From an uncultured Acidobacteriota bacterium (lineage in GTDB: Bacteria > Acidobacteriota > Terriglobia > Bryobacterales > Bryobacteraceae), in the NCBI GenBank assembly GCA_902826685.1, contig CADEFT010000011.1, positions 62,001 to 126,000 of the forward strand: a stretch of 64,000 nt of DNA, written 5' to 3'. The position numbers were made by a program, and so were the translations under genes. Positions 9,343-17,655 of the stretch are shown piece after piece. The notes below the pieces were generated by a model, which made no database searches, had not been told where the DNA came from, and saw nothing but the letters and a program-made list of their open reading frames with translations. Within the stretch, counting starts at the first letter, position 1; each line of letters starts with the position of its first letter.

Positions 9343-9813
9343 ATGGAAGAAGTCAAGAAAAAGCTGCAGGAAGAGATTGCGGCGCTCGAATACGAGCTGC
9401 GCAATGAATTGCCCAAGGAGATCCTCAAAGCTCGCGCTCATGGCGACTTGAGCGAGAACGCCGAGTACCATGCCGCCAAGGAGCGGCAGGCTTTCGTGGA
9501 CGCCAAACTCGCCCAAACCAAGGCGCGTCTGCGGCAGCTATCGATGGTGGACATGAGCAAGATTCCCCGCGATCGCGTGGGCCTCGGTTCCAGGGTGGTT
9601 CTGCTCGATATCCAGCGCGATACCAAACTTAGTTATAAGCTGGTGACCAGCGAAGAGGCCGATGTCGAAAAGGGCATGATATCGACCGTGAGCCCGATTG
9701 GCCGCGGGTTGTTAGGCAAGCAAGTGGGTGACGAAATTCGAATTCCGATTCCGGGTGGTGTTCGCGAGGTGGAGATCCTCGAATTCACGACCATCCACGA
9801 TTCGGCTGAGTAG
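9343..9813 (+). CDS. greA: Transcription elongation factor GreA
   Basis: A protein of 156 aa, the normal GreA length. The N-terminal coiled coil (residues 1-70) carries the tip signature HGDLSENAEYHAAKERQ, whose acidic residues stimulate RNA polymerase to cleave backtracked RNA. The C-terminal FKBP-like domain ends with SPIGRGLLGKQVGDEI and IPGGVREVEILEF. ATG 9343 follows a hairpin leader with no separate Shine-Dalgarno sequence. The next gene begins 71 nt downstream. The assignment is secure. Confidence 0.97.
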   Translation: MEEVKKKLQEEIAALEYELRNELPKEILKARAHGDLSENAEYHAAKERQAFVDAKLAQTKARLRQLSMVDMSKIPRDRVGLGSRVVLLDIQRDTKLSYKLVTSEEADVEKGMISTVSPIGRGLLGKQVGDEIRIPIPGGVREVEILEFTTIHDSAE

Positions 9814-9884
9814 TTCTCTCAAGACTGCCCCGGTCCGTCAGTGGCGGTTTCTGGCGGGTAGCCGGGCGAAAGGAAGCGCGGGCC

Positions 9885-10517
9885 ATGACTTACACCAGCA
9901 TGATCGGCAGGTCTTGTGACAAGATCATCGTCCTGATCGTTCGCGCGCTGGCTCTTTCCCGGATCCACCCAAACGTTCTCACGGCGTTCGGGCTCGTGAT
10001 CAACATCGGCGCCGCGGTGCTGCTCGCTTTCGGCCAGTTCTTCTGGGCGGGCGTCGTGATCATCGGCGCCGGCCTGTTCGACATGGTGGACGGCCGCGTG
10101 GCGCGCGAAACCAACCAGGTCACCCGCTTCGGCGGCTTCTTCGATTCCGTGCTCGACCGCTACTCCGATCTCGCCCTGCTGATGGGGCTGCTGGTTTACT
10201 ACGCTTCCATCAACCGCAATTTCTATGTTGTGCTGACGGCCATCGTCATGACGGCTTCGGTGATGATCAGCTACACGCGGGCGCGGGCCGAGAATACGAT
10301 TCCCACGTGTAAGGTCGGGTTCATGGAGCGGCCCGAGCGCGTGGTGCTGCTCATCATCGGCTGCCTCGCCGATCGCATGGCGCCGGTGCTGTGGGTGATT
10401 GCCGTGCTCGGCAACCTGACTGTGATCCATCGCATGGTGTACACGTATCAGGAAGCCAAGCGCCTGGAAGACGCCCAGTTGCGGGCGGCTCCATCGCCGC
10501 TGGAACGGGCCCGGTAA
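9885..10517 (+). CDS. CDP-alcohol phosphatidyltransferase family membrane protein
   Basis: A protein of 210 aa with about five membrane segments. The complete family motif is visible near residues 66-92: DMVDGRVAR, then a gap, then GGFFDSVLDR, matching D(x2)DG(x2)AR...G(x3)D(x3)D, which binds CDP-diacylglycerol and the metal ions. It transfers a phosphatidyl group to an alcohol; the charged loop ARAENTIPTCKVGFMERPER resembles the inositol-phosphate type branch, so phosphatidylinositol phosphate or archaetidylinositol-like products are possible. AAGGAAG lies upstream of ATG 9885. It could also be a PgsA-like enzyme; exact specificity is uncertain. Confidence 0.88.
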   Translation: MTYTSMIGRSCDKIIVLIVRALALSRIHPNVLTAFGLVINIGAAVLLAFGQFFWAGVVIIGAGLFDMVDGRVARETNQVTRFGGFFDSVLDRYSDLALLMGLLVYYASINRNFYVVLTAIVMTASVMISYTRARAENTIPTCKVGFMERPERVVLLIIGCLADRMAPVLWVIAVLGNLTVIHRMVYTYQEAKRLEDAQLRAAPSPLERAR

Positions 10518-10524
10518 GGCCTCC

Positions 10525-13191
10525 TCACCCTTCCCTTAGCGACTTCACCGGATCGGTGGAAGCGGCGCGGATCGCCGGTCCCAGCAAAGCCAGCGCCGCC
10601 GAAACCACTAGCGCCGCCGCCGCCCAGACGAGCACCCACGGTTCCACGGGATCCATGGCCAGGCGCCGGTAATCCAAGAATTTCTGAGCGGCCCACCACG
10701 CCGTGAGAATGCCTAACCCGCAGCCTGCCAGCGTCACTCCCAGCCCTTCCGCGACGACCAGCCGCCACACGTCGCGCGGCGAGGCGCCCAGAGCGATGCG
10801 GACACCGATTTCCTGACGGCGCCGCGACACCGCATAAGACATCACGCCGTAAAGCCCCACCATGCACAGGATGAGCGCCAGGACGCCAAAAGCGCCGCAA
10901 AGCCAGGCAAAGAGGATCTCCCGCCGAAGCGTGGAGGCAATCTGCTGCTCCATTGTCACGGCATTGACGATGGGCAGGTTAGGGTCCAGCGAGGCCACGG
11001 CTTCGCGCACCCCCGCCAACGCCTGCAGCGGCTTTGCGGCCGTGCGCAGCACGACGGTAATCGAATCCTGGCCGAGCGAATTCGGTAGATACAGAACATT
11101 TTCCTGGCGGTTGAGACGGCCATAGCGGGCGCGCGCGGCCACGCCCACGATCTCCACCGGTTTCCCGTCCATTTGGAAAGCCACGCCCAGCGGATTGCGC
11201 CCCAATTCCGCCGCGAAATCCTCGCTCACCACCGCCACTCGCGCGCCCTCGCGAACTTCCCGCGCTTCGATGCCGCGGCCGTCGACGATGGAGACGCCAA
11301 GCGCATCCAGGTAGCTTGCGGATACGAAATTCACGGCGGTGCCGATACGCGCCGTGCGGCCCGGCATGGCGATTCCATCGAAATACCCGCCGCCCTTCAT
11401 CGGGCGAATGCGCGCGAGTCCCACCGTCTTCACCTGAGGCACTTCGCTTAACCGCCGTTCGAGCCGCAGGTAGAAATCCTTCAAGCGATCGCCGCGATAG
11501 CCCGATTCGCCGGGACGGAGATCGAACAGCAGCAGGCGCGTGCGGTCAAATCCGGTTTCGGCGGAAAGAGTCTTACGCAGATGGGCCGTAAAGGCCGCGG
11601 CCGCCGCCACCAGCAAAACGCCAAGCGAGACCTGAGCCAACACCAGCAGCTTGCCCGGAGTCAGAAATCCGTGGCGGACGCCGCCCACGCTGCCTCCGCC
11701 TTCCTTGAGCGCGGGTGCGGCATCGACGCGGGTGGCGCTCCAGGCCGGGTAAACACCGAAGGCCGCCGCGGTCAGCGCCGTTACCGCGAGCGTCGCAAAA
11801 ACCATGCGGGGATCGATGGAAAAATCCAACCGCGGGCTTCCCGGCATCAGCGTCACGGCGAAGTTGGCCACCGCATACGTCACCGCAATGCTCAACAACC
11901 CACCGCAGCCTGCGAGCAGAAGGCTCTCGGTGAGAAACTGGCGCATCAAGCGGGCGCGGCTGCATCCCAGGCTCAAACGCAAGGCCACCTCCTTGCGGCG
12001 CGCATCGGAACGGGCCAGCAGCAGGTTGGCGATATTGGCGCAGGCCACCAGCAGCACCAGCGTCACCAGTACGAACAACATCGTGAGCGGATTGCCGAGT
12101 TCCCGCCGCACGCCGCCAATCCCGTTGGCCGCGTCCTGCACCCGGATCTCGGGCGTGGTGGCGGGATCCTTTGGCTGTCCAGCCCAGGTGGAGCGGAAGA
12201 CCGGATCCATTCCGGCGCGCAGTTGGTCGTTCGATACGCCGGGGGCGCGGCGGGCCAGCAATTGCAATCCCCAGGCGAATGGGTCGGTCGCGGCCGTGCG
12301 CTCCCAGCTATTGGGATCGAGCATGCCCGGAGAGTGTTCAATGGTGGTGTAAAGGTCCGTCGATTCGCCGGGAGAGATGCCGCCGAACCGCTCCGGCAGA
12401 ACGCCCGCGATGGTGTAGGAACGGTTGTTGATGCGCATCGCGCGCCCTATGGTCTTCGGGTCGCCGCGCAATCCGGTCCGCCAGAAGCGATGGGTCGCCA
12501 CCGCCACGAAGGGCGCCGAAGCGCGATCGTCGGTGGAAATCAGCAGCCGCCCGAGCGCCGGCTGCACTCCCAGCAGCGGAAAGAAGTTGCCCGACACGGG
12601 CCGTAGGTTGGCCACTGAACTGGCGCTTTCGACACTGAGGCTGACCGGGTTGGAGTCGCGGGGCGCGGCCACTTCCGCCCGTCCCGCCATGCGCTCGCGC
12701 AGCGTGTCGAAGGCGAGGTGGCTGAAAAAATCCGCGACGTGCAAGGGCCCCTCCGGGTACATGCTGCCGCTCGAACTGCTGAACACGTCCCGGCTGCGGC
12801 CCTTCGATTGCCACAGGATCTCGCTCAGTTGTTCTGGCGCGGGGACCGCCAGGCTGCGCCACAACACCGCGTCGGCGAGCGAAACGATCGCCGTGGTGGC
12901 ACCGATGCCTAACGCCAGCGACAGCACCGCCATTCCACTCACGGCGGGCGCCTTCCTCAGCATGCGCCAGCCATAGCCGAGATCGCGGCTGAACTCCGCC
13001 GCCGGCCGCCAGCGGCGCTCGTCGCGGCATCGCTCTTTCACCTGTTCGACGCCTCCGAATTCCCGCCGCGCCCGCGCCATCGCTTCGGCCCGGCTATCGC
13101 CCTGGCGCTCGAACGCCTCCGCCAGAGATTCGAGATGGTATCGCATCTCCCGGTCGAGTTCCGACTCTTTCCGCTTCCACCAGAACTGCAT
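10525..13191 (-). CDS. ADOP-family ABC permease (duplicated MacB/FtsX core)
   Basis: A protein of 888 aa from ATG 13191, with GGAGGG upstream. The N-terminal 100 residues have the Acidobacterial duplicated orphan permease signature: a charged segment (ESELDREMRYHLESLAEA), then RARREFGG and LGYGWRMLRKAPAVSG. Two MacB periplasmic domains alternate with two FtsX modules, each marked by ACANIANLLLARSDARRKEV or MVGLYGVMSYAVSRRRQEIG. It starts 5 nt after a PadR-family regulator, the usual ADOP context. No ATPase gene adjoins it, hence orphan. Function is unknown, probably envelope export or drug response. Confidence 0.93.
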   Translation of the reverse strand: MQFWWKRKESELDREMRYHLESLAEAFERQGDSRAEAMARARREFGGVEQVKERCRDERRWRPAAEFSRDLGYGWRMLRKAPAVSGMAVLSLALGIGATTAIVSLADAVLWRSLAVPAPEQLSEILWQSKGRSRDVFSSSSGSMYPEGPLHVADFFSHLAFDTLRERMAGRAEVAAPRDSNPVSLSVESASSVANLRPVSGNFFPLLGVQPALGRLLISTDDRASAPFVAVATHRFWRTGLRGDPKTIGRAMRINNRSYTIAGVLPERFGGISPGESTDLYTTIEHSPGMLDPNSWERTAATDPFAWGLQLLARRAPGVSNDQLRAGMDPVFRSTWAGQPKDPATTPEIRVQDAANGIGGVRRELGNPLTMLFVLVTLVLLVACANIANLLLARSDARRKEVALRLSLGCSRARLMRQFLTESLLLAGCGGLLSIAVTYAVANFAVTLMPGSPRLDFSIDPRMVFATLAVTALTAAAFGVYPAWSATRVDAAPALKEGGGSVGGVRHGFLTPGKLLVLAQVSLGVLLVAAAAAFTAHLRKTLSAETGFDRTRLLLFDLRPGESGYRGDRLKDFYLRLERRLSEVPQVKTVGLARIRPMKGGGYFDGIAMPGRTARIGTAVNFVSASYLDALGVSIVDGRGIEAREVREGARVAVVSEDFAAELGRNPLGVAFQMDGKPVEIVGVAARARYGRLNRQENVLYLPNSLGQDSITVVLRTAAKPLQALAGVREAVASLDPNLPIVNAVTMEQQIASTLRREILFAWLCGAFGVLALILCMVGLYGVMSYAVSRRRQEIGVRIALGASPRDVWRLVVAEGLGVTLAGCGLGILTAWWAAQKFLDYRRLAMDPVEPWVLVWAAAALVVSAALALLGPAIRAASTDPVKSLREG

Positions 13192-13196
13192 AACCG

Positions 13197-13526
13197 CTAG
13201 CCCTCCAGCACCCAGCCGATCGCCTGCGCATAGCGCTGCCATTGTTCGAGTTCCGCCGCCAATTGCTTCCGGCCCGTGCGCGTGAGCGAATAAAACTTCG
13301 CCATCCGGCCGTTCTCCGATTCGCGCCATTCCGATTCGACGATCTGCTTGCGCTCCAGACGGTGCAGCGCCGGATACAACGAGCCCTGCTGCACGTCCAG
13401 CGTTCCACGCGATGTCAACAAAATGCGCTGCGCGATCCCATAACCGTGCAGCGGCCCTGGCGCGAGCGTCTTCAGAATCAGCAGGTCGAGCGTGCCCTGC
13501 AGCAGTTCCGGCTTCTTGGAATCCAT
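13197..13526 (-). CDS. PadR-family transcriptional regulator
   Basis: A protein of 109 aa. ATG 13526 is preferred over an upstream in-frame start because the family begins at this point (MDSKKPELLQGTLDLLILKT). The winged helix carries the PadR signature HGYGIAQRI...QGSLYPALHRLER, and the C-terminus is short (AELEQWQRYAQAIGWVLEG), as in the ADOP-linked subgroup. It controls its own operon with the downstream permease, most likely by repressing the promoter at 13543-13574. The effector is unknown. Confidence 0.93.
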   Translation of the reverse strand: MDSKKPELLQGTLDLLILKTLAPGPLHGYGIAQRILLTSRGTLDVQQGSLYPALHRLERKQIVESEWRESENGRMAKFYSLTRTGRKQLAAELEQWQRYAQAIGWVLEG

Positions 13527-13542
13527 GCCTTGGTTCTCTTCA

Positions 13543-13574
13543 TATATAGAATAACTGCATATGTAGAATGTCAA
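13543..13574 (-). promoter_or_regulatory. padR-permease promoter with a 10-bp direct repeat (probable PadR operator)
   Basis: On the minus strand a perfect -35 box TTGACA (13574-13569) is followed by AT-rich sequence with a TATATA-like -10 region around 13548-13543. The spacer contains two near-identical 10-mers, TATATAGAAT (13543-13552) and TATGTAGAAT (13560-13569) as read on the plus strand, exactly 17 bp apart. A regulator bound here would cover both boxes. Confidence 0.6.
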
Positions 13575-13590
13575 GGCTTAAGTGCGGGCC

Positions 13591-13596
13591 TATAAT
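13591..13596 (+). promoter_or_regulatory. Perfect -10 box (TATAAT) 7 nt before the oxidoreductase start
   Basis: TATAAT ends 7 nt before ATG 13604, so transcription should start at or next to the start codon. No Shine-Dalgarno sequence is present. The -35 region would overlap the divergent PadR promoter. Confidence 0.6.
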
Positions 13597-13603
13597 TCAG
13601 GGT

Positions 13604-14908
13604 ATGGCCTTCACTCGCCGGCATTTTCTTCAAAGCACCGCCACCGTGGCCGCCGCGCCTTCCATGGCCCCGGCCGCCAACGATCGCATTCAGGTGGGCG
13701 TCATCGGCGCCGGAGCGCGCTCGCACGAACTGATGGCGGCCCTCGCCACCCTGTCTGGCGCGCAAATCGTGGCCGTGTCGGACGCCTACACCGGCCGCGT
13801 GGAACGCACCCGGGAGCGCCATGGCCAGCAGGTGAAGCCCTACCCCAATTACAAGGAACTGATCGCCGACAAGTCGATCGACGCCGTGCTGGTGGTCACG
13901 CCCGACCATTGGCACAAGGACATGGTGATCGAAGCGGTGCGCGCGGGCAAGGATGTGTACTGCGAAAAGCCGCTTACCTACCGCAGTGCCGAAGGCATGG
14001 AGATCGTGCGCGCGGCGGCCGATGCCAAGCGCATCGTGCAGGTGGGCAGCCAGTTGGTGAGCACCGAATCGATGCGCAAGGCGCGCGAGCTGATTCGCAC
14101 CGGCAAGCTCGGTAAGGTCACCATCGTGCGCGCGGCCTACAACCGCAACACCGCCTCGGGCGCGTGGATCTATCCCATCCCGCCCGACGCCAGCCCTCAG
14201 ACCGTGAATTGGGAAGCGTTTCTAGGCTCGGCCAAGAAGCGGCCCTACGATCCGGCGCGATTCTTCCGCTGGCGCTGTTATGAGGACTACTCGGGCGGCA
14301 TCGCGACGGATCTGTTCGTGCACCTCTGCACCAGCATCCACTTCATGCTCGACGCCAAGGCGCCCAGCCGCGTGATGGCCATGGGCCAGCTTTACCGCTG
14401 GAAGGAAAGCCGCGAAGTACCGGATACGATGAACGCGCTGCTTGAATATCCGGAAGGCTTCGTAGTGAATCTCAGCTCCACGTTCAATAACGAGCTTTCC
14501 GGCGGCAGCAGCTTTCAGATTCTCGGCACCGAGGGCGCCATCACGCTCTCCGACGGCCTGGCGTTCTTTCCCGAACGCGTGGTGGAAGACAACCGCTGGA
14601 TCGTCGAGAGTTGGCCCACTCGGCTCGAAAAAGCGTACTACCAGGATGCGAAGGTTCGTGCGGCGGAGCTGCCCCGCACCTGGAAGCCGGCGCTGCGGCA
14701 GGGCGCCGAACGCTGGGAATCGCAAGGCGCCGACTCCACGGTGGCGCATCTCAACGTCTGGCTGGACGCGATTCGCAGCCGCAAGCCGCCCTATGAGGAC
14801 GCGCTCATCGGTCATCGCGCCGCCGCGTGCGCCCACATGGTGAACCGGTCCATCAAGCAGCGCACGCAGGTGGATTGGGACTTCGACAAGGAAGACATCC
14901 GCTCCTGA
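13604..14908 (+). CDS. Tat-exported Gfo/Idh/MocA family oxidoreductase
   Basis: A protein of 434 aa. The N-terminus has a Tat signal (TRRHFLQSTATVAAA). A Rossmann NAD(P)-binding motif follows (GVIGAGARS). The family signature EKPLTYRSAEG supplies the catalytic Lys after VYCEKP, preceded by VVTPDHWHKDM. The C-terminal domain (from about residue 150) has the substrate-binding fold of GFO/IDH proteins, with DLFVHLCTSIHFML. Members oxidise or reduce sugars and inositols using tightly bound cofactor. Export and the DUF1080 and isomerase-like genes elsewhere in the window fit a role in periplasmic glycoside conversion. Substrate unknown. Confidence 0.92.
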   Translation: MAFTRRHFLQSTATVAAAPSMAPAANDRIQVGVIGAGARSHELMAALATLSGAQIVAVSDAYTGRVERTRERHGQQVKPYPNYKELIADKSIDAVLVVTPDHWHKDMVIEAVRAGKDVYCEKPLTYRSAEGMEIVRAAADAKRIVQVGSQLVSTESMRKARELIRTGKLGKVTIVRAAYNRNTASGAWIYPIPPDASPQTVNWEAFLGSAKKRPYDPARFFRWRCYEDYSGGIATDLFVHLCTSIHFMLDAKAPSRVMAMGQLYRWKESREVPDTMNALLEYPEGFVVNLSSTFNNELSGGSSFQILGTEGAITLSDGLAFFPERVVEDNRWIVESWPTRLEKAYYQDAKVRAAELPRTWKPALRQGAERWESQGADSTVAHLNVWLDAIRSRKPPYEDALIGHRAAACAHMVNRSIKQRTQVDWDFDKEDIRS

Positions 14909-14932
14909 CCGCGTTCGGCCGATAGACCTGGC

Positions 14933-15340
14933 ATGGACCAGGACCTTGAGCGAAGTCTCCGCACGGCCATCGGATTCACGGATGCCGACCTGGCCGCGAA
15001 CCGCGGCGGCCGGCTGGCCGATACCCAGGCGCCGCGTTTGCTGGCTTCGGCGTTCAGCGTGTGGACCCTTGCCGCGCTCGTGGCATGGCCCGCCTGGCTG
15101 CTGCTCGGCGTTTACTGGTTCCGTTCCGGTCTTTGGTCATCGGAGTGGGGCGCGTTGTGGGTGGCATGCGTTTTGTACTTTGCCCGTCATCTGCGGCCGT
15201 GTTACCGACTCTGCCAAATCGTGATCGGCCTGGCCCTCGGCGGCGTTCGCTCCGTGGAAGGCCGGCTCTCCACCAGCGTTTCTTCGGAGACCTTTGAGGA
15301 GCCGGTCGAGGAAGCCATCCAAAGCGACTTCTGTACATGA
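14933..15340 (+). CDS. Small hypothetical inner-membrane protein
   Basis: A protein of 135 aa, 24 nt after the oxidoreductase gene and on the same strand. Two or three hydrophobic segments are seen near residues 36-60, 72-85 and 92-105 (LASAFSVWTLAALVAWPAWL; LWVACVLYFARHL). A short charged N-terminus precedes them and an acidic C-terminus follows. I do not recognise the family. The reading frame could be real or a long chance frame; codon use and position favour a gene. Confidence 0.5.
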   Translation: MDQDLERSLRTAIGFTDADLAANRGGRLADTQAPRLLASAFSVWTLAALVAWPAWLLLGVYWFRSGLWSSEWGALWVACVLYFARHLRPCYRLCQIVIGLALGGVRSVEGRLSTSVSSETFEEPVEEAIQSDFCT

Positions 15341-15376
15341 CGGCTTGTGGCAGCCTGCTGCTGTCGGTCGAAGTCG

Positions 15377-16597
15377 TCAAGGTACGCGTTTCTTCCTTGA
15401 AGCGGTAGCCCCTGCCGGCGCGAATGTTTCCACCGCTTCCACCAGGGGATCTGAGTTCTTCCCCTCGAGCGGCGGAGACCGGATGCCCTTGAGATGCCGG
15501 TCGAAGAAGGCCCGCGTATAGGCAGTCGCCACGCCAAGCACGCGCCGCTTCGTTTCCCACTCCTCCCTTGTGCCCGCGCCGAGTAGCGGCAGATCGCTGA
15601 AATCCATGTGGGACGTTCCCTCGCGGATGAGCACCACCCGAAGCGATCCCTTTCCAGTGGAGCGAAGCGTGAGATCGCGCCGCCGCAGCAGGCGCGCGCG
15701 AAGTTCCTCCACCCTGGCGCGCGTCGTTTTCATTTCCGCCAGTTCCCGATCGGAGGGCGGCCCGGTTCGCAGCGATCGCTCCAGCAGCAGAAATGGCTGA
15801 TCCATGCCCCAGCCGCGCGCGTCCGCGAAATATGGCTGAAACGCAATCGACCCGTCCTGATTCAGGCCCGCCCGCAGGCGCGGCTCCCGTTGGCAGGCGT
15901 GAGCGGCGGCGATGCCGCCAAAGGAATGGCCGAATGCCCCGGCGCGTGCCAGATCGAGTCTGCCGCTGAAAGGCCGGGAACCGGCACGTCCAAGCTCATC
16001 CAGCACGAAGCGGAGATCGGCGGCGTGCCATTCCAACTGGTTCAGGTTCGCCTCGCCTTCAAGCGAAGGCGGCTTCGGCCATCGCTTCCCGTCGTAGGCG
16101 ATGTGGCCGCCGCCGGGATAGACGGCCGCGAATCCATCGTAAGGGTGGGTGATCGCGGCAACGACGTAGCCGTGGCTTGCCAACTCGGCCAGTTGCGCGG
16201 CGTAGAGCTCGCGGATCATGCCGCCGCCGGGGGAAAAGATCAGCACGGGGGCGCGCCGCAGGCGGCTCGAAAACGGCGCGCCGGAGACGGCGTGGGTCGA
16301 GACCTTCCCGCTCCGGATCGCATCGTAGGCCGCGCCGAGTTGGCTTGGCAGGGCGCTTCCAATCGCCCGCTCAAACGCGTCCACGGCCAGATACTCCGCC
16401 GGATTTCCGCCTTCCCGCGGCTCCGCGGGATACCAGACATCGGCGAGGATTCGCCGTGGGCCAAGCTTCGGGGCGAGCGGCTCTATGCGCCACCCATCCT
16501 CGCCAAGCAGCGGATCTCTTCCCACCGCGTAAGGCCCAGTGGGCGCGGGCAGAGTCTGCGCGTGCAGTGTGAACGCCAGAATGAGTTGCGCCAGCAT
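15377..16597 (-). CDS. Exported alpha/beta hydrolase (platelet-activating factor acetylhydrolase/dienelactone hydrolase-like)
   Basis: A protein of 406 aa. ATG 16597 gives a short signal peptide (MLAQLILAFTLHAQ); the longer open frame upstream overlaps the WYL regulator gene. The nucleophile elbow is GHSFGG (AFGHSFGGIAAAHA), the oxyanion region is FSPGGGMIRE, an Asp occurs in GLNQDGSIAF, and the late His is in THMDFSDLP. This order resembles PAF-acetylhydrolase-type lipases. It lies 23 nt downstream of the WYL regulator gene, so it is probably part of its operon. The natural ester is unknown. Confidence 0.85.
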   Translation of the reverse strand: MLAQLILAFTLHAQTLPAPTGPYAVGRDPLLGEDGWRIEPLAPKLGPRRILADVWYPAEPREGGNPAEYLAVDAFERAIGSALPSQLGAAYDAIRSGKVSTHAVSGAPFSSRLRRAPVLIFSPGGGMIRELYAAQLAELASHGYVVAAITHPYDGFAAVYPGGGHIAYDGKRWPKPPSLEGEANLNQLEWHAADLRFVLDELGRAGSRPFSGRLDLARAGAFGHSFGGIAAAHACQREPRLRAGLNQDGSIAFQPYFADARGWGMDQPFLLLERSLRTGPPSDRELAEMKTTRARVEELRARLLRRRDLTLRSTGKGSLRVVLIREGTSHMDFSDLPLLGAGTREEWETKRRVLGVATAYTRAFFDRHLKGIRSPPLEGKNSDPLVEAVETFAPAGATASRKKRVP

Positions 16598-16620
16598 GTC
16601 CTTGATACGCAACCACCGGG

Positions 16621-17592
16621 TCAACCGTTCGAGGATTGTTTCCACCCCGCGGTGGCTCGGCGGTAGCGCGCTTCCAGCCGTTTCACCGCCTTTGACAGTT
16701 CCCCGGGTCCTTCCACTTCGAAGTCCAGGTCCAGGCGCGCCAGGTTGGCCGCCATGTTGTCGTAGCTCGGCGCAGTGACTTCGAAACGGCAGCTTCGCCC
16801 GTCGATCGGCTCTACCAGGCCCAGATGCGGCGGCAGGCGCGCGATGGCTTGTGCGGCCGGCACCAGTAGCTTCAACCGGGCACGGCAGGGCGCCGCATTC
16901 CAGATTCCACGCGTCACATAGGCCGCAAGGTCTTCCGCGGGAGGGTGGCGCGGCAGGAAGCGGCTGCCCGGCTTGGGGTGCTCCATCCGGTCCAGGCGAA
17001 ACGTCCGCCAATCCTCGCGCGCCCGGTCCCAGGCCACCAGATACCATTGCCGCAAGGTATGCACCAGGCGGTAGGGTTCCACCGAACGCGTGCTCGACTC
17101 GCCCGAATGATCGCGATACCGGAATCGCAGCGCTTCCTTTTCACGGCAGGCGGAGGCAACGGCGGCCAGCGTCGCCGGCGGCACTCGCGCGCCTTCGCTG
17201 TCTGAAACCACAACGGCGCCCTCGATGGCCGCCACACGCTGGCGCAGCCGGCGCGGCAGGATCTGCTCGAGCTTCGCCATCGCCCTTACCGACGCTTCCT
17301 CCACTCCTTCGATAGTCCCGGCCGAGGCCAATCGCAGCCCCAGCGCGACCGCCAGCGCCTCGCCATCGTCCAGCAGCAGCGGAGGCATCTGGGATCCCGC
17401 GCCCAACTGGTACCCGCCTTCCACGCCCGAAGTCGAATGCACCGGATAGCCGAGCGTCCTGAGCTTATCCACGTCGCGGCGCAGCGTGCGGCTGGTCACT
17501 TCGAGCCGCGCGGCCAGCTCTGCCCCCGGCCAGTACCGCCGCTGTTGAAACAGCGTGAGCAGTTGCAGGAGTCTGGCGGAGGTTTCCAGCAT
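16621..17592 (-). CDS. WYL-domain, YafY-type transcriptional regulator
   Basis: A protein of 323 aa starting at ATG 17592 (MLETSARLLQLLTLFQQRR). The N-terminal DeoR/HTH_11 winged helix spans residues 1-65 (GAELAARLEVTSRTLRRDVDKL). The WYL domain lies in the middle, with the variant RQWYLVAWDRAREDWRTFRLDRM. The WCX-type C-terminal extension follows. WYL proteins sense nucleic-acid or nucleotide ligands. The gene is divergent from a DinB gene, and the 63-bp gap between them holds an inverted repeat that is a likely binding site. This pairing is common across bacteria. Confidence 0.92.
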   Translation of the reverse strand: MLETSARLLQLLTLFQQRRYWPGAELAARLEVTSRTLRRDVDKLRTLGYPVHSTSGVEGGYQLGAGSQMPPLLLDDGEALAVALGLRLASAGTIEGVEEASVRAMAKLEQILPRRLRQRVAAIEGAVVVSDSEGARVPPATLAAVASACREKEALRFRYRDHSGESSTRSVEPYRLVHTLRQWYLVAWDRAREDWRTFRLDRMEHPKPGSRFLPRHPPAEDLAAYVTRGIWNAAPCRARLKLLVPAAQAIARLPPHLGLVEPIDGRSCRFEVTAPSYDNMAANLARLDLDFEVEGPGELSKAVKRLEARYRRATAGWKQSSNG

Positions 17593-17600
17593 CGATCCCA

Positions 17601-17632
17601 CTGTCGCATAAGATCGAGGACAGAAGCTGTCC
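17601..17632. promoter_or_regulatory. Three-part CTGTC/GACAG operator between WYL regulator and dinB-like gene
   Basis: A perfect 15-bp palindrome GGACAG-AAG-CTGTCC lies at 17618-17632. A third half-site CTGTC at 17601-17605 forms a second inverted repeat with GACAG at 17619-17623. It lies between divergent start codons, so it is probably bound by the WYL regulator. Confidence 0.5.
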
Positions 17633-17655
17633 GCAATGCCTGGTAGCCTCGAACC

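Noticed and set aside
11581..12606. 341-codon plus-strand frame within the ADOP permease gene
   Set aside because: It is antisense to a strongly conserved permease, has no family motifs, and shows compositional bias typical of the reverse frame.
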